A program made the position numbers and the translations under genes. The notes beneath the pieces are model-generated. The model was given only the letters and a program-made list of their open reading frames with translations, did not search any database and had not been told where the DNA came from. Positions 23,416 through 35,085 of a DNA stretch of 64,000 bases are shown piece by piece. The DNA comes from Heterodera schachtii. Its lineage: Eukaryota; Nematoda; Chromadorea; Rhabditida; Heteroderidae. The first letter of the stretch is position 1; each line of letters opens with the position of its first letter. The stretch spans positions 86,696 to 150,695 of the forward strand of contig SIJG01000140.1 in the NCBI GenBank assembly GCA_023374025.1. Direction: 5' to 3'.

Positions 23416-25215
23416 AAAATGAATTCAAATGTGTATTAAATTTAATAAACAACAATTTAAAATTCATTAATAACACTACTCATATTTTACTTTAATTATA
23501 GTTATTTAAAAAATGTAAAACCTTCTAATCTTCTAAGAATTTTCAAAAAGAAAAAATATAATGCTGCAACATTTATAACGTGCAAGATGGAAACATTGTC
23601 AAGATATATAAGAGAAGAATAAAAAAAAGACTAACATTTCTTAATTAACAATTAAAATTTACCAATTAAATGAAATAAATATTGCGTAAATAAATTGGCC
23701 AACAATGCTGCATATAATTTGAAAATCGCGTGAGAAAAATAAATTTTATAATAAACAAAACAATGATGAATTATAATTACAATAAAATTATAAAAATAAA
23801 TATTAATTTTATTTTAAAAAGATTGAAAGAACGTTTTTAATTAATTATTTCTGAATTTACTATATTAAAATGATTTGGAAAAGAATTTACCAGTATTTCT
23901 GTAACATAACAGGAATGGCCATTACAATGTATAATAAAAATATATTTTTTCTATAAGAAATAAATCTAGAAGTAATTATAACCAAAAAATTCATTAAGAA
24001 GAATCCACACGCGATTAAAAGAGGTTAGTAAATCGAATAAATATGAAAAAAGTAAGGAGTAAATTGAAAACACTAAATTAATTTAAACCACTTTCTTTTG
24101 CCAGAAATTTAATTAAAAACATAAAAACATAATTATTTATATATCCATATCATATTGGCACACCCAAATCGATAAAATTAATATAAAATTCGAAACATTC
24201 AAAACATTTAAAAACAAAATGTTTATTTCTAAGAGTCGTTCATTAAACTTTATAAATGAAAAAATAAAAAACACATATTTCGTTACTGAAATTAGAAAAT
24301 AATTAAAAGTATTAACTGCAAAAATAAGAAAAAATTGATTAGGAAAAACTTAGATAATGAACAAAATGGATTTATAAAAAAAGATATTAAACAGAATATA
24401 ACAGACAGATTGATTACAACTTTTGCATACAATTAGAAATGAAAAATAAAAATCAAAAATTAATTTTATTCATAATTTGTAATAAATATTCACTCCTTTT
24501 TTACTTCTTAAAAAAACAACGATACAAGAAGCAAAATTATAAAAATATTTAAATAATATAAAACTTTTGGAAAATATTTATTAAAACAATAAACACTTTG
24601 AAAAGCTGAAGAAATAATGAAGCATGGAATGAGGATTAATGGATTTTATATTAAGCTGTTTATCTATTTGCATTATTGATGCAAAACATCGGTTAAAATT
24701 TTCATGTTTAAATCAATTTTAATATAATTTATTTCCTCTGAATAAAAAAACTTTATACCCAAAATTTTTTTCAAGAATATTTACTAATAAAAGCAACATT
24801 TTATATGTATATATAATATATACCTATATATATACTTCAGCATTTTAAAATTGGATTTAAATTAATAAATTGCAAAAGGTTTCAAATAAGAATGATAAAA
24901 ATTGTATATAGCAAATTATATTAAATTATTGATTAAAATACATAATAATTGATATTTAATATGATCTTTCTTAATAATGTAGTAAAATTATAAGAGTTTA
25001 CCAAGACCAACCGAGAACACATGTTCCTACATTTTTTGAATAAATAATTGTTAAAATATTTTAACGAAAGCATTATATTGCTTTATAAAAAATTCATAAA
25101 AATAACTCTGTTTTTTAATTTGAACCTTTTAATTAGTGATTTTTACAATATTTTTAAAACATATGTTTATTAGGAAAGAAATATTATAAACATTTACTCG
25201 AATTTAATTACAGAA
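23416..25215. other. A-rich gene-free stretch
   Basis: No supported gene; A-rich low-complexity sequence on the plus strand. Confidence 0.5.
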
Positions 25216-25219
25216 TACA

Positions 25220-25645
25220 TTAAAAAGGGGAGGGGGGGGGGGGGGGGGGGGTCAACCAAAATTTTTGCGAAATGGTCTGGAGGGGGGGGGGGGGGGGTCG
25301 AGGGGGGGGTCAGCGGCCAATTTTGCGAAATGGTCCAGCCATGTAATGCAATTTGTTAACAAATTTTCACCAAAAACTGCCAAATTTTTGCGTTTTTTAA
25401 ACAAGTTGACGACTTTTTGTTTATAAAAAACGTTTTTTTTTTGCGGCGCGGTTTATTAAAAAAAACTTTTAGGGGACAGGGGGTTCGGCGGTGCCGATAA
25501 ACGCCGCCGGAAAATTTTTTGGTAATTTTAATGCTATTTGTAAGCAGATTTTGTCTAAAAATGACCAAATTTTGATATTTTTGGCTAATTTTTAAGGAAA
25601 AAATAAGATTTTTGGGGGCCGGCGGTGCCGATAGGCGCCACATTA
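25220..25645. repeat. poly-G tracts plus paired GC hairpins
   Basis: Two long G runs (about 25225-25251 and 25282-25308) are each followed by GCGAAATGGTC. GC hairpins then follow at 25486-25510 and 25619-25639, 134 bp apart, in sequence that also contains AATGCAATTTGTTAACAAAT. The same hairpin and context occur inside MITEs at 8.7, 58.0 and 61.2 kb in the opposite orientation. ACATTA lies at both edges, but I cannot define inverted ends. Confidence 0.65.
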
Positions 25646-25687
25646 CAAGTATTATTCTATAAATTTATTGTATACTAAAATTTTTAG

Positions 25688-25863
25688 ATAAACAAGAATA
25701 CATCGAACTAAAAGAAGAATTCAAAAATAATTATAACAAACTAAAGAATGGAGGCATGGCGGATTCGGCAATTGCTGCTCAATATAAAATTGACAGAGAC
25801 ACAATTAAAAATTGGAAAAAAGAATTTTTCCCAGAAAAACAAAAAAGTAATGCAAAAAGTTGA
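25688..25863 (+). CDS. HTH-like exon, unit 1 of left arm
   Basis: After an AG acceptor (TTTTTAG, 25681-25687) the frame reads KQEYIELKEEFKNNYNKL, GGMADSAIAAQYKIDRDTIK, NWKKEFFPEKQ, stop 25861-25863. The segment ADSAIAAQYKIDRDTIKNWKK has the spacing of a homeodomain-like helix-turn-helix as found at the N-termini of transposases and in psq-type DNA-binding domains. The acceptor is phase 1. No upstream coding exon was identified. It could be a piece of a transposon gene or of a host gene family. Related exons are at 26017, 26771, 27079 and 27372. Confidence 0.55.
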
Positions 25864-26016
25864 ACTCAATATGAATAATAGATGAATCACATGTATTTTT
25901 GGTTAAAAAATTTTTATTAAAAATATTTAAAAATTTATTTAATTACTTTTATTAAATTTTGTTAATATTTTATTATTATATACCGAAAAACTTTGAAATT
26001 AACTAAAAAGATTTAG

Positions 26017-26242
26017 TTAGACAAGAATACATAGGAATAAAAGAAGAATTCAAAAGAATTATAAAAAACTAAAGAATCAAGGAATGGCGGATTCGAGAAT
26101 TGCTGCTCAATATAATATTGACCTAAAATCAGTTCAAAATTGGAAAAAGGAAATTTTTCCTGAGATGATCAAACAAAAAAATCGAAGAGATTCGGTTTCT
26201 GAAAATGCAACGAATTTTTTAATGACTAAATTTGGTACTTGA
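26017..26242 (+). pseudogene. HTH-like exon, unit 2 of left arm (frameshifted)
   Basis: Reads RQEYIGIKEEFK, then a one-base deletion, then KLKNQGMADSRIAAQYNID and VQNWKKEIFPEMIKQKNRR, stop at about 26240. It is paralogous to unit 1 (325 bp upstream). The mirror copy in the right arm retains the base and is open. Confidence 0.55.
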
Positions 26243-26738
26243 TTATTTCTGAAAGTTGCTGACAAAGGAAGGTCCCCAGGTGTCCGTGGGATTCCGAATG
26301 AAACTTGGTGGGTGGATAGAGCACCCATGGGTCCTTAAGAAAAATGTTTTTATTTTCTGCCAAATAAGCACGTGTGCCGAGTTATGACGTGCCAAAGTTT
26401 TTTAATGAATAAACAAATGGAATAATTGTTTTGATCTAGTTACGTCGTCCGGTGGTGCATAGGTAGTTCGCCAGTCACCGTTTTTTAAGCCCAGGTTCGG
26501 TTCCCCTGCATGCAAATTCTTTTTTTTTTTTTGCTTTTTATGCCAAAGTAAATAATAAAAAGTTGTTTATAATAAAGACTTTATTTTTAATTTTTTTTGA
26601 AATTCATAGTCAATAAAAATATTAGATAAAAATATTTTTTTCAAGTTGACATGATATTTAGTGCATCTATTGCATCTTTATGTTAATTTATTTTTTTAAT
26701 TTTAACTCAATAAATAAATAAGACTTGTTTCATAAAAT
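26206..26738 (+). repeat. SINE-like repeat in the palindrome spacer (copy 2 of 3)
   Basis: Contains CCAGGTGTCCGTGGGATT (26276-26293), AAGCACGTGTGCCGAG, then a tRNA-like head: A-box-like TGGTGCATAGGT at 26453-26464 and B-box GGTTCGGTTCC at 26494-26504, 40 bases apart. It is followed by TGCATGCAAATTC, a T run and a tail ending GCATCTATTGCATC. Order and sequence match 838-1095 and 62217-62420. The pol III boxes suggest a tRNA-derived SINE. Confidence 0.65.
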
Positions 26739-26747
26739 TTTTCAGAA

Positions 26748-26932
26748 ACCGAATCTCTTCGATTTTTTTGTTTGATCATCTCAGGAAAAATTTCCTTTTC
26801 CAATTTTGAACTGATTTTAGGTCAATATTATATTGAGCAGCAATTCTCGAATCCGCCATTCCTTGATTCTTTAGTTTTTTATAATTCTTTTTGAATTCTT
26901 CTTTTATTCCTATGTATTCTTGTCTAACTAAG
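26748..26932 (-). CDS. HTH-like exon, unit 2 of right arm (open)
   Basis: Mirror of the frameshifted left-arm copy. It reads RQEYIGIKEEFKKNYKKLKN, then GMADSRIAAQYNID and WKKEIFPEMIKQKN on the minus strand, and stays open into the spacer, where it meets a stop. It is the less damaged member of the pair. Confidence 0.5.
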
Positions 26933-27078
26933 TCCTTTTAGTTAATTTCAAAGTTTTTCGGTATATAATAACAAAATAATAACAAAATTTAATAAAAGTA
27001 ATTAAATAAATTTAAAATACTTTTTAAAAAAATTTTTTAACCAAAAATACATGTGATTCATCTATTATTCATATGAGT

Positions 27079-27254
27079 TCAACTTTTTGCATTACTTTTT
27101 TGTTTTTCTGGGAAAAATTCTTTTTTCCAATTTTTAATTGTGTCTCTGTCAATTTTATATTGAGCAGCAATTGCCGAATCCGCCATGCCTCCATTCTTTA
27201 GTTTGTTATAATTATTTTTGAATTCTTCTTTTACTTCGATGTATTCTTGTTTAT
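27079..27254 (-). CDS. HTH-like exon, unit 1 of right arm
   Basis: Same length (176 nt) and nearly the same sequence as 25688-25863, including the AG acceptor in phase 1 and the stop after NAKS. One visible change is GAAGTAAAA for GAACTAAAA. Confidence 0.55.
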
Positions 27255-27371
27255 CTAAAAATTTTTAGTATACAATAAATTTATAGAATAATATTTATTT
27301 CATTTATATCATTCTAATTATATATATAAAAAATTCCAATGCTAAAACGTTAACAGAAACTTAATATATTT

Positions 27372-27640
27372 TTAATACTTAGAAAGATGATTGATATTAT
27401 TATTATTATTTAAATTTTTCCAAATTAAAAATAAATGATCTAATTCATTTATTATTAATATTAGTTCAACTTTTGCATTACTTTTTATTTTTTTAGGGAA
27501 AAATTCCTTTTTCCACTTTTGAACTGTGTCTCTGTCAATTTTATATTTAGCAGAAATTTCCGAATTCTTCATGCCTTCATTCATTAGTTTTTCATAATTT
27601 TTTCTGAAATCTTCTTTTAGTTCGCTGTATTCTCGTCTAC
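27372..27640 (-). CDS. HTH-like exon, third unit
   Basis: After an AG acceptor (AAATTTAG) it reads RREYSELKEDFRKNYEKLMN, EGMKNSEISAKYKIDRDTVQ, KWKKEFFPKK, then a divergent Asn-rich tail, stop 27372. It is clearly paralogous to the palindrome exons but more diverged, and again phase 1. If read from an upstream ATG at 27668 it gains MKIEKLKNLG. The paralogue just upstream contains the (ATT)n run. Confidence 0.5.
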
Positions 27641-27657
27641 CTAAATTTTTTAGTTTT

Positions 27658-27918
<261 letters not shown>

Positions 27919-27993
27919 AATTAACTAATATATATTTTATCCACATTTCGTGCTCAATAATATACGGCTTAATATTTACGATTGAAAAGTGAA

Positions 27994-28419
27994 TTAACGG
28001 CTATTTGGTAGATCAGTGTTCGGCTGAACAAATGAAGATTCTTCCCAATGACCAGCAGCAACTTCTAATTCTTTAAATCTATTTATTAGATTATCACTGT
28101 CTACATCAATATTGTCTGCCCCTTTAAAAATAATATCAAATGAATTAAAAAGAAATTAATTGCATAATATTTCGGTGGTAGTTTACTATAAGAGAATTAT
28201 TGATCCTTTTATAATATATATGAAATTTCTTATAGAGAGAGAGAGTTTGTAAATCATCTTTATTTTAATTCAAAAAATATATTTAAATCTTTTAAATACC
28301 ACTACTAAAAGAAGGCATAAATTACCCGCATTTGGGACATATTCATCTTTGTTTGTTGGATTTTTCGTAATTCCGCAAATCATTTTCCAATTCTTACAGG
28401 CGCCCAATTTCTTTATCAT
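27994..28419 (-). CDS. small two-exon protein, 73 aa
   Basis: Exons 28419-28326 and 28121-27994; intron 28325-28122 with GTAATT donor and TTTAAAG acceptor, phase 1. The frames join exactly to give 74 codons with stop. The product starts MIKKLGACKNWKMICG and ends with an acidic/helical part, NLINRFKELEVAAGHWEES, and DLPNSR. There is no signal peptide from this ATG. An upstream in-frame stretch (FCVKFKTAYEELSK) is separated by two stops, so a 5' exon may be missing or lost. I do not recognise the family. It is next to a duplicated exon of a secreted-protein gene on the same strand. Confidence 0.45.
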
Positions 28420-28659
28420 TCATTATTTTGAAAGTTCTTCATAAGCAGTTTTAAACTTTACACAAAAATTCAGGTCTAATTTGAAAATATTAAAAATATT
28501 TGGTTTTACTTTTAATTTTTTAATTTAATAAAATTTTCGCTGAAATGTAAACCAATCTTGTTAATTTCGCTTTTTTTGAATATACAAAATTCAATTAATT
28601 TATTACTAGTCTGCTATTGTCCAAAATGTTTATTTGTTTACAAAAAATAACTTTTAAAT

Positions 28660-28766
28660 TTAAATCATGCCTGATCTAGCTCCAAATTTATGTTTAACGG
28701 CTGATTGATATTCTTCTATTTGGTAGTCATTATACACAAGTTCATTTCCAGTATCAAATGGGATTT
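28660..28766 (-). pseudogene. orphan last exon of a small secreted-protein gene
   Basis: AG acceptor, then frame EIPFDTGNELVYNDYQIEEY, QSAVKHKFGARSGM and stop (28660-28662). Same as exon 2 of the gene at 36697-37539, offset 8037 bp. No matching first exon is present on the upstream side (beyond 29165 the sequence is unrelated), so this copy is an orphan unless a new 5' exon has been captured. Confidence 0.7.
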
Positions 28767-28944
28767 CTTAAATATTAAAACAAAATGTATATAAAATAAT
28801 GAATTGTAGTTGTTTCTTTTTTCGTGAATAATTGATTAAATTTTTTAACATGTCATATCCGAGAGCAGCGACTTATAAAACTCACAGATATCAAGGTTTA
28901 TCAAAATTCTTTAAATTATTACCCCATTCTTCGGGATGTCCATT

Positions 28945-29165
28945 GCATTTTGAGGTTCTAACAAAGTGCCTGATCCGGAACCCGGACCGGCCTGGTTAAG
29001 AATAATTTTTGTTCAGTTTTTCAAGGGCTATCTTTCAGGCCTGATCAGATTCGTTCACTTGGAGCCCGTCAGGGGTGGGCACCTCTGCCGGAGGACCCTC
29101 AGCCTCGCACCCGACCCTGGCGATGGCCAACCCAAGCTAAGCTTGCCGGTACCAGCGGCTTACAT
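28945..29165. repeat. GC-rich block, copy 1 of 3
   Basis: Begins near GTGCCTGATCCGGAACC and runs through CGTCAGGGGTGGGCACC, CTCTGCCGGAGGACCC and CCCGACCCTGGCGATGG to GCCGGTACCAGCGGCTT. Other copies are at 36985-37210 and 38935-39155. Much more GC-rich than its surroundings and well conserved. All frames differ between copies, so probably not protein-coding. Identity unknown. Confidence 0.75.
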
Positions 29166-29807
29166 TAGACATAAACAAAGAAATATCCAAATAGTGACAG
29201 GGTATCGGTGATTAAAATTTTAAACCAAAGGATTGAAAAATTAACAAAATATTTGCCAATTAAAATTGGAACTGGGAGAATTAGGAAAATTTAAATACAC
29301 AATACATGAAATAAAACTATTATATATAATACTGAATATTTAATTTTTTTTATAAATTAAATCTAGTCAATAAAAAATAATAATAATTGGTGACCTAAAT
29401 GGAATAATTTAATTAACTTTAATAATAATAAAATGAAATATCTTTTTACATTCTTAAATGTTGTATACACAATATTTCATCAATATACTTAAAATAAGAA
29501 GAATAAATGGATTTCTTAAAACAACTTTTTCTAAATATACTTTCAATATGATTAATTTCCATTATTTAATTTATTTGCTTTGTTTCGACATCTGCCTTCA
29601 ATTCTGATTATCGGCACAATTTATCATTCTGTCTAATATAATGCAATATTAAAAACATATTTTACTCCAATTAATAAACTCATGAAAACGAGAACAGCTC
29701 TTTAATTAAAATCATGAATGAAATCTAAAAATGTAAAATTTATTAGGTATTTTTAAAATTAATATATTTCAAAGCAAAAATATCAAATCCAAGTTAACTA
29801 TCGGTTG
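29166..29807. other. A+T-rich gene-free stretch
   Basis: No supported gene or repeat boundaries. Confidence 0.5.
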
Positions 29808-29936
29808 GTTTCGAAACTGAAAAAAAACCGAAAAACACAAAAAATTTTCGTTCGGTTTTTTTCGGTCTAAAATCGAAACCGAAAACCGTAAAAAAACCGA
29901 AAAAACACGAAAAAAACCAAACGGCTCGATCTAGTA
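29808..29936. repeat. AAACCGAAA-word repeat, possible hAT-type MITE
   Basis: Made of GGTTTC/AAACCGAAA words in both orientations, like other MITEs in this window. Ends may be TATCGGTTGG (left) and CGGCTCGATCTA (right), but the target duplication is not clear, so it is listed only as a repeat. Confidence 0.4.
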
Positions 29937-29964
29937 AATACTAAATCCATAATTGCTGTGCTAA

Positions 29965-30118
29965 AAATTTCCAAGGTGCAAACATCAGTTGAAAGTATTT
30001 TCTGTTGCCAAAAAGTCGCTTTAAATCAAAAACTAAGAGGTGAAAATGTGATTTTAGTACTACTCTTATCAATTATTATCCGTTAAAAATAAGTAAAAAC
30101 ATAAAAAGCCGGGCTCTA
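29965..30118 (+). pseudogene. hAT transposase C-terminal remnant
   Basis: Reads TSVESIFCCQKVALNQKLRG and ENVILVLLLS, matching the hAT dimerisation pattern (S-x-E-x-(I/L)-F ... R ... ENV). Stop at about 30085, then GCCGGGCTCTA at 30108-30118, a hAT-like right end. It is unrelated in sequence to the element at 7.5-11.6 kb. The rest of the element is missing. Confidence 0.55.
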
Positions 30119-30295
30119 ATTAAAATAAAGCCTAAAAGAAACTTTTTTTCTCTTAAAAACTTAGCTAGCCTTGTTATCCCATTGCACTAAAAATCACCCA
30201 ATTATGCCATAAAAAGCAGAAAAATGCCCAAATATGCCCAAATATGCACTAAAATATGCCTTAAAAACTGCCAAAAATTCCATTTTGACGAATAC
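30119..30295. repeat. AATATGCC-word repeat
   Basis: ATGCCCAAATATGCCCAAAT and ACTAAAATATGCC words recall the AAATAGGCAC words of the MITE at 6850-7069. No defined ends. Confidence 0.4.
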
Positions 30296-30886
30296 TTTTT
30301 AATTAAAATTTATTTTCATTTTGAGTATTTTTATTTTTTACAGTTAATTTTTTATAAAGTTAATTTTGTCAATTAGAAACAAAATCCTTCTTTGAATTCG
30401 ATTAGTTTATGTTTATGATTAAGTGCTAGCCTCAAGACGACTTTTGCTATTTAAACGCATAAGCAACAGCAACAGAATACCAATTCGTTTTTTACGTGTC
30501 ATATTCCGAGACACTTGTTAGGCATTTAAATTTAATTGTTTATGAATTAATTATATGTCTGGGTTTTAAAATTAATGCATATACAATTTTTTTTAATGTT
30601 TTTTATTTTTTGTTTATTTACGATATTGGTAAAAATTGTTATATTTTATGTGTCTTCAAAATTTATTATATATATAAAAAATTTTATTTTTTCCTCAATT
30701 AATAACTTAAAACAATATTCAATAAAATCTTTATTTATGGAGTTATATCTCTGTGAATATAATTTCTGTGTGACTTATTTTCAGTAGTTTGCATTTGCGG
30801 CAAAAATCTTAAGCAATAAACATCATTTGTATTAACATATCGTATTTTTCGATAAATATTCATATTTTTAATGCATTTAATAAAAT

Positions 30887-31054
30887 CACGGACAAATCCC
30901 TGATGCTGTGGCAGGAAGAGCAGCAACATACTTAGTTATTGAAAGTCTTGGTGAAAAAATGGTGACGACCAATAAGATGGAATCTTTATGTAAGAATGTA
31001 TTAAATATCAAGAATCTCGGGACGAGTGAAAAAACAATAAATCAACAAAAATAA
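30887..31054 (+). CDS. gene fragment, about 53 codons, unrecognised
   Basis: Open from an in-frame TAA to a TAA at about 31052-31054, reading GQIPDAVAGRAATYLVIESL then GEKMVTTNKMESLCKNVL. The composition is that of ordinary coding sequence, unlike its surroundings. The alternating pattern and GEK motif faintly recall TOG/HEAT-repeat helices, but this is weak. No start codon or clear acceptor is visible. Probably an exon or a gene fragment. Confidence 0.3.
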   Translation, partial: HGQIPDAVAGRAATYLVIESLGEKMVTTNKMESLCKNVLNIKNLGTSEKTINQQK

Positions 31055-31121
31055 AGAAATCATTAAATTTCAATGAATCTCCAAAATTTTGTTTGTTTCA
31101 TAATTGTTGAAGAATTTTGAA

Positions 31122-31244
31122 ATGAATATCCATATCTCTTTGCATCGGAAAGTTCTAACAGTTGGGCGGGCAAGTGCGCACCCTTGGGATTACCAATTTG
31201 AGGATGTCATTTATCCATGGCCGGATTTTGCTTTATTGAACTAA
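31122..31244 (+). CDS. short open frame, 40 aa, unrecognised
   Basis: From ATG: MNIHISLHRKVLTVGRASAH, then PWDYQFEDVIYPWPDFALLN and stop. The Trp/Pro/Tyr-rich second half does not look like AT-rich noise. It is 68 bp downstream of the fragment at 30887-31054 on the same strand and might be part of the same relic. No signal peptide. Confidence 0.25.
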   Translation: MNIHISLHRKVLTVGRASAHPWDYQFEDVIYPWPDFALLN

Positions 31245-34000
31245 TACAAATAAATGATTAATTCCAGTGCTTTAAAATTTTTTGTCGCGATGTTTGATTG
31301 ATCGCGACTAAAGAAATTTTAGATTTAAAAAATTTAACCATAAATTACGCAGATAATTTGTGTTGTGTTGGAAACAATAAATAAATGGAAGTTGTTGCAG
31401 GATAGCTTAGTGGAAACAAAAGTGCATATGCAAATAATGATCGTTGTTATGCCAGCTTTGGACCCCACAGTTTTCGATTTCGGCTTTTAAAAAACAAAGA
31501 AGAAAAGATGATCTGAGAGATGAATATTCTTACAAATTTGGCACTTTTATTTCGTCACCATTTTCCTAAATTTTTCATTTTTCAAAAATTCGAGTTTTTG
31601 GCTTTTCATTTCATAATTTTTAAAATTTTTCATTTTGTATAAAAAGACATAATAATCAAAATCAAATTTATTAATAAAATTAGTTCCAATTGATTTAGAA
31701 TTATTTTTAATAATATATTTCGGAATATGAAATTTCCTAAATTTTCTTCATCAAATTTCCGTCATCGCACTAAATTTATAATAGAATTCTTTTTTTAATA
31801 TTTTCTCTGCATAGATAAATTTATATTAGAAATAATAATTTTATTCATTTAAACAATTGAGGCGAAGAAGTGCTGAATTTATAAATTAAATCTTTATTGA
31901 AAAAATAAATCATAAAACAGCATAAACAAAAACATTTTTAAATTCTAAAAAAAATTGTATTTCAATTAAAAAATAGAAATTAAAAACACGAATTTATTAT
32001 TTTTTATAATCATCTAAATATTTTATCAGGAGCTAATTAATGCTTTTCAAAGTCAATATCTTTACAAAAAATAATTATTGTCTTTTAATCCACGCTGATA
32101 AAAAAATGTTAGGCGTTTTTCGGCATTTACAACCCAAACTCTGAGAGAAAAATTTCAATAAAAAAATTTGCTATACTTAAGCAAAAATAAATTTAAATAG
32201 ATTGATTTTTATGAACGCAATATTATAATCGCAATTTAAAATTAATGCGAATAATAATAGAAAAAACACAATTTAAATATAAAGTCAAGAGAACGGTTAA
32301 TAAATACTTATTATAAAGTTTTAAAAGTACGAATTTTATACAAAATATATAATTTTTTCGATATATAAAAAATATTTGGTGACAATTTGGATTATGGAGT
32401 ATTTAATAAATAAATGGAGCATTTTAATTATGAGAAATAAGAATATTACATGATCAGCTTTTTGTGATTCGTAGGTAAAAGTTTTTCGCCAAATTCCCTG
32501 CCATAATTAATTTTTTGTTAATTGGTGTCCACGTCCTCACAAATTTCCGCTCATCTACCCCAATTTATTCGTGGAAATTGGAAAATTAAATAAATATCAT
32601 TTCAGTTTTTTACAAATAATTTTAAGTATGCTTGAGTCTTGCTAATATGTCATTTTCTATTTGAGAAATTTTTATTTTTAATAAATCTTTACGGAATATT
32701 ATAATAGCTATTAAAAATGTATCATTAATAACATGAGAATAAAAGAATTACAGAACTCTTTTAAAATAAGCATATACAAATAGAATAATATGAAATAAAA
32801 AGATTTAAAATTTAATGAACGAATAAAAAGATATTAAGATTAAATAATGTTAATATTTTTGTAAAAAATCTCCTTCAAAAAAGACCCTTAATATAGGCTT
32901 AATTAAAGACAAAGCAAACCTTAAATATGTACAACAAATCAATGACAATTCATTAAATTCAATAAACCTTAAATAAATAGTTAAATATTCCAATTTATTT
33001 ATATTAATTAAACATTTGTATATTTATATATAAACCTAAGAAGTTAAAATATCAAGGATTTGCGAAGGCGTTTTAAAGTAATGTCAGCCGAATGCAAAAT
33101 AAATGAAAAATAAAGATTAAAAAAATATTTCTATTTTTTGTACAAATAAAAATATGTATAAAAAGAACATTAGAGGATTATGTTTAATAAAAAAATTAAA
33201 AATCGTAATTTGTTTATATTGTATTTAAAAAAATTATAATTATTGATTGTTAGTAATAAAGAAAAAATTAAGCTGAAATTAATTATTAAGAAAAGAAAGC
33301 GCATAATTATTATCCAAAAAAAAAAAATTCGTAAGATAATACGAAAAATAATATTTTTTTTTAAAATAGCATAATAAAAATGTATAAAAAAAATAAAAAA
33401 ATGTATAGAATAAAGCAACTTTAAAAAAAATTAATTATTTATTACTCAAACGAATTTATCGCCAAAAATGCCAAAAAACAATTTAAAATAGAATAAACTT
33501 TAGCAAACTGGAAGTTCCGAGTTAATTTTTATAAAAAAAAACTTAAATAAGTAATGTCGAGCCTTTCTGGAAACAAATAAACGTCTTTTAAAATAAATCA
33601 AAGAAAGTTTTCAACAAAGTGAACTTTAAAAATTTAAAATTTCAACATATTTAAAAAATCTCGTGATAAATGCAATCAATATGAACGATATTGGTCATTT
33701 ATGATTTTTATGTTAAAAATTTAAAAAAATGAAAATAAAAACATTAGTTTATTATTAAAATATGAGAAAAATGAATATATAACAGGAGAACCAGTTATTA
33801 AGCAAAGAATAAATCAATTTTGCGCTCTACGATTTGTTTTAAAATGATTAAAAATAATATTGTAAAAATTAAATTCTAATATAATGAAGCTGAGAAAATT
33901 TAAAATCTTAATGTAAATAAAATATTGACGAATGAAAAAACAAAAATACATACAAAAATTAATTTAAAGAAATTTAAAAGTTCAAAATAAATTTGTTTGA
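31245..34000. other. A-rich gene-free stretch
   Basis: No supported gene. Around 33790-33880 it contains a copy of the A-rich repeat also seen at 3980-4085. Confidence 0.5.
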
Positions 34001-34190
34001 CAGGTCAGCCAGGACAAGGCAGCAGCTAACAAGTTAGACGTGGACGCAGCAATAGTCAAACCGTGCGATCAAATCTGAATTTTTTAACCGGTCCAGGTCT
34101 TCGTTTCATTTAATCATGTAAAAATTATGATTTTAACCGATCTCGGTCCCTAAAATTTTTTTGTTACTCGTCATGTATGAAAATATAGAG
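34001..34190. repeat. GC-richer island with 1.5 units of the 41.4-kb tandem repeat
   Basis: GCAGCAGCTAACAAGTTAGAC is followed by AACCGGTCCAGGTCTTCGTT and TAATCATGTAAAAATTATGA, AACCGATCTCGGTCCC. The second half matches the unit of the array at 41398-41707. No gene. Confidence 0.5.
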
Positions 34191-35085
34191 CTGAAAAATT
34201 TCTTTAAACAAATTCTAAAGAAAACGATGAAAAATTTTTTTTATACCAAATAGCCAATATTAATTCAATTATCAAGGAATTTTTTTTTTAATAACCCTAC
34301 TAGTTGTATTCACAAATCCATCGACAATACATCACCGATTCAAAACGAGTTTTAACCTTTACTAATGCTGTACAGAAAATAAATATTATTTCAAAATTAA
34401 CTTTTTTTATGAAATTAAACTTAAAAAACAAATTAATAATTTAGAGAGAAACTAAAACAGTAAATTTAATTGAAAAACCTTTTAACAGATTTAAATTTCA
34501 ATATAACAAATAAATAAGAATAAAAGCAATTCTACTAAAACATATAAATATTGAAAATAAATAATTAATTGAGTAATGAATAAATATTTTGAAAAACTTC
34601 CACATTTAAGAAAAAGTAATATGATTAAAAAATATTAACATAAAAAAATATATTTTTTACTTCTAAATTGTTAACAAACAGAATTAATAGCGAAAATTTA
34701 ACCATTTATCATTGCTTAAACAATAAAAAATTTTAAAAAATTAAAAATTTTTTAGAAGTTTTTGCATAATAATATAAAAATATATTGACATAAATAAATT
34801 ATAAGAGAAATAAAAGTCATTGTATCTCTAATAAAACGTAAATTTTTTTTTTAAATTCTATTGTATGGGGCCATAATTATCCACCTTTCATGCAACGTCT
34901 AAAATCAATTTTATGTGCAAAATTTTTAAAATATTCTTTATATATTTATAAAATTTGCAAAAATATTCCTTAAAAGAAATTTTATTTCTTTACAATATAA
35001 TTTATTGGTTATAATATTTGTTTTATGCAAGAAATAAATTTGAAATAATAATATATCTTTCAATTTTTGCAGAAAATCGCCAAAA
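34191..35085. other. A+T-rich, upstream of the secreted-protein gene
   Basis: No other gene. At 35064-35085, TTTTTGCAG is followed after 13 bases by the ATG of the next gene. This may be a 3' splice or trans-splice acceptor. Confidence 0.4.

Larger units (their letters stand above)
25650..27293. repeat. large palindrome: arms 25650-26205 and 26739-27293
   Basis: The two arms are reverse complements over about 555 bp with only scattered differences. They are separated by a 533-bp spacer (26206-26738) that holds a SINE-like repeat. Each arm contains the same two helix-turn-helix-like exons. The left arm lacks one A in the second exon (about 26053), which breaks its frame; the right arm keeps it. 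The high arm identity implies recent origin or gene conversion; a haplotype or assembly artefact is also possible. Confidence 0.9.
28527..29165. repeat. segmental copy of 36570-37200
   Basis: Nearly identical to 36570-37200 from GTTAATTTC to GCCGGTACCAGCGGCTT. It contains the last exon of the secreted-protein gene at 36697-37539, part of its intron and the GC-rich block, but not the first exon. Confidence 0.9.

Noticed and set aside
29808..29936. Certain hAT-type MITE
   Set aside because: No convincing 8-bp duplication and asymmetric ends; kept only as a repeat.
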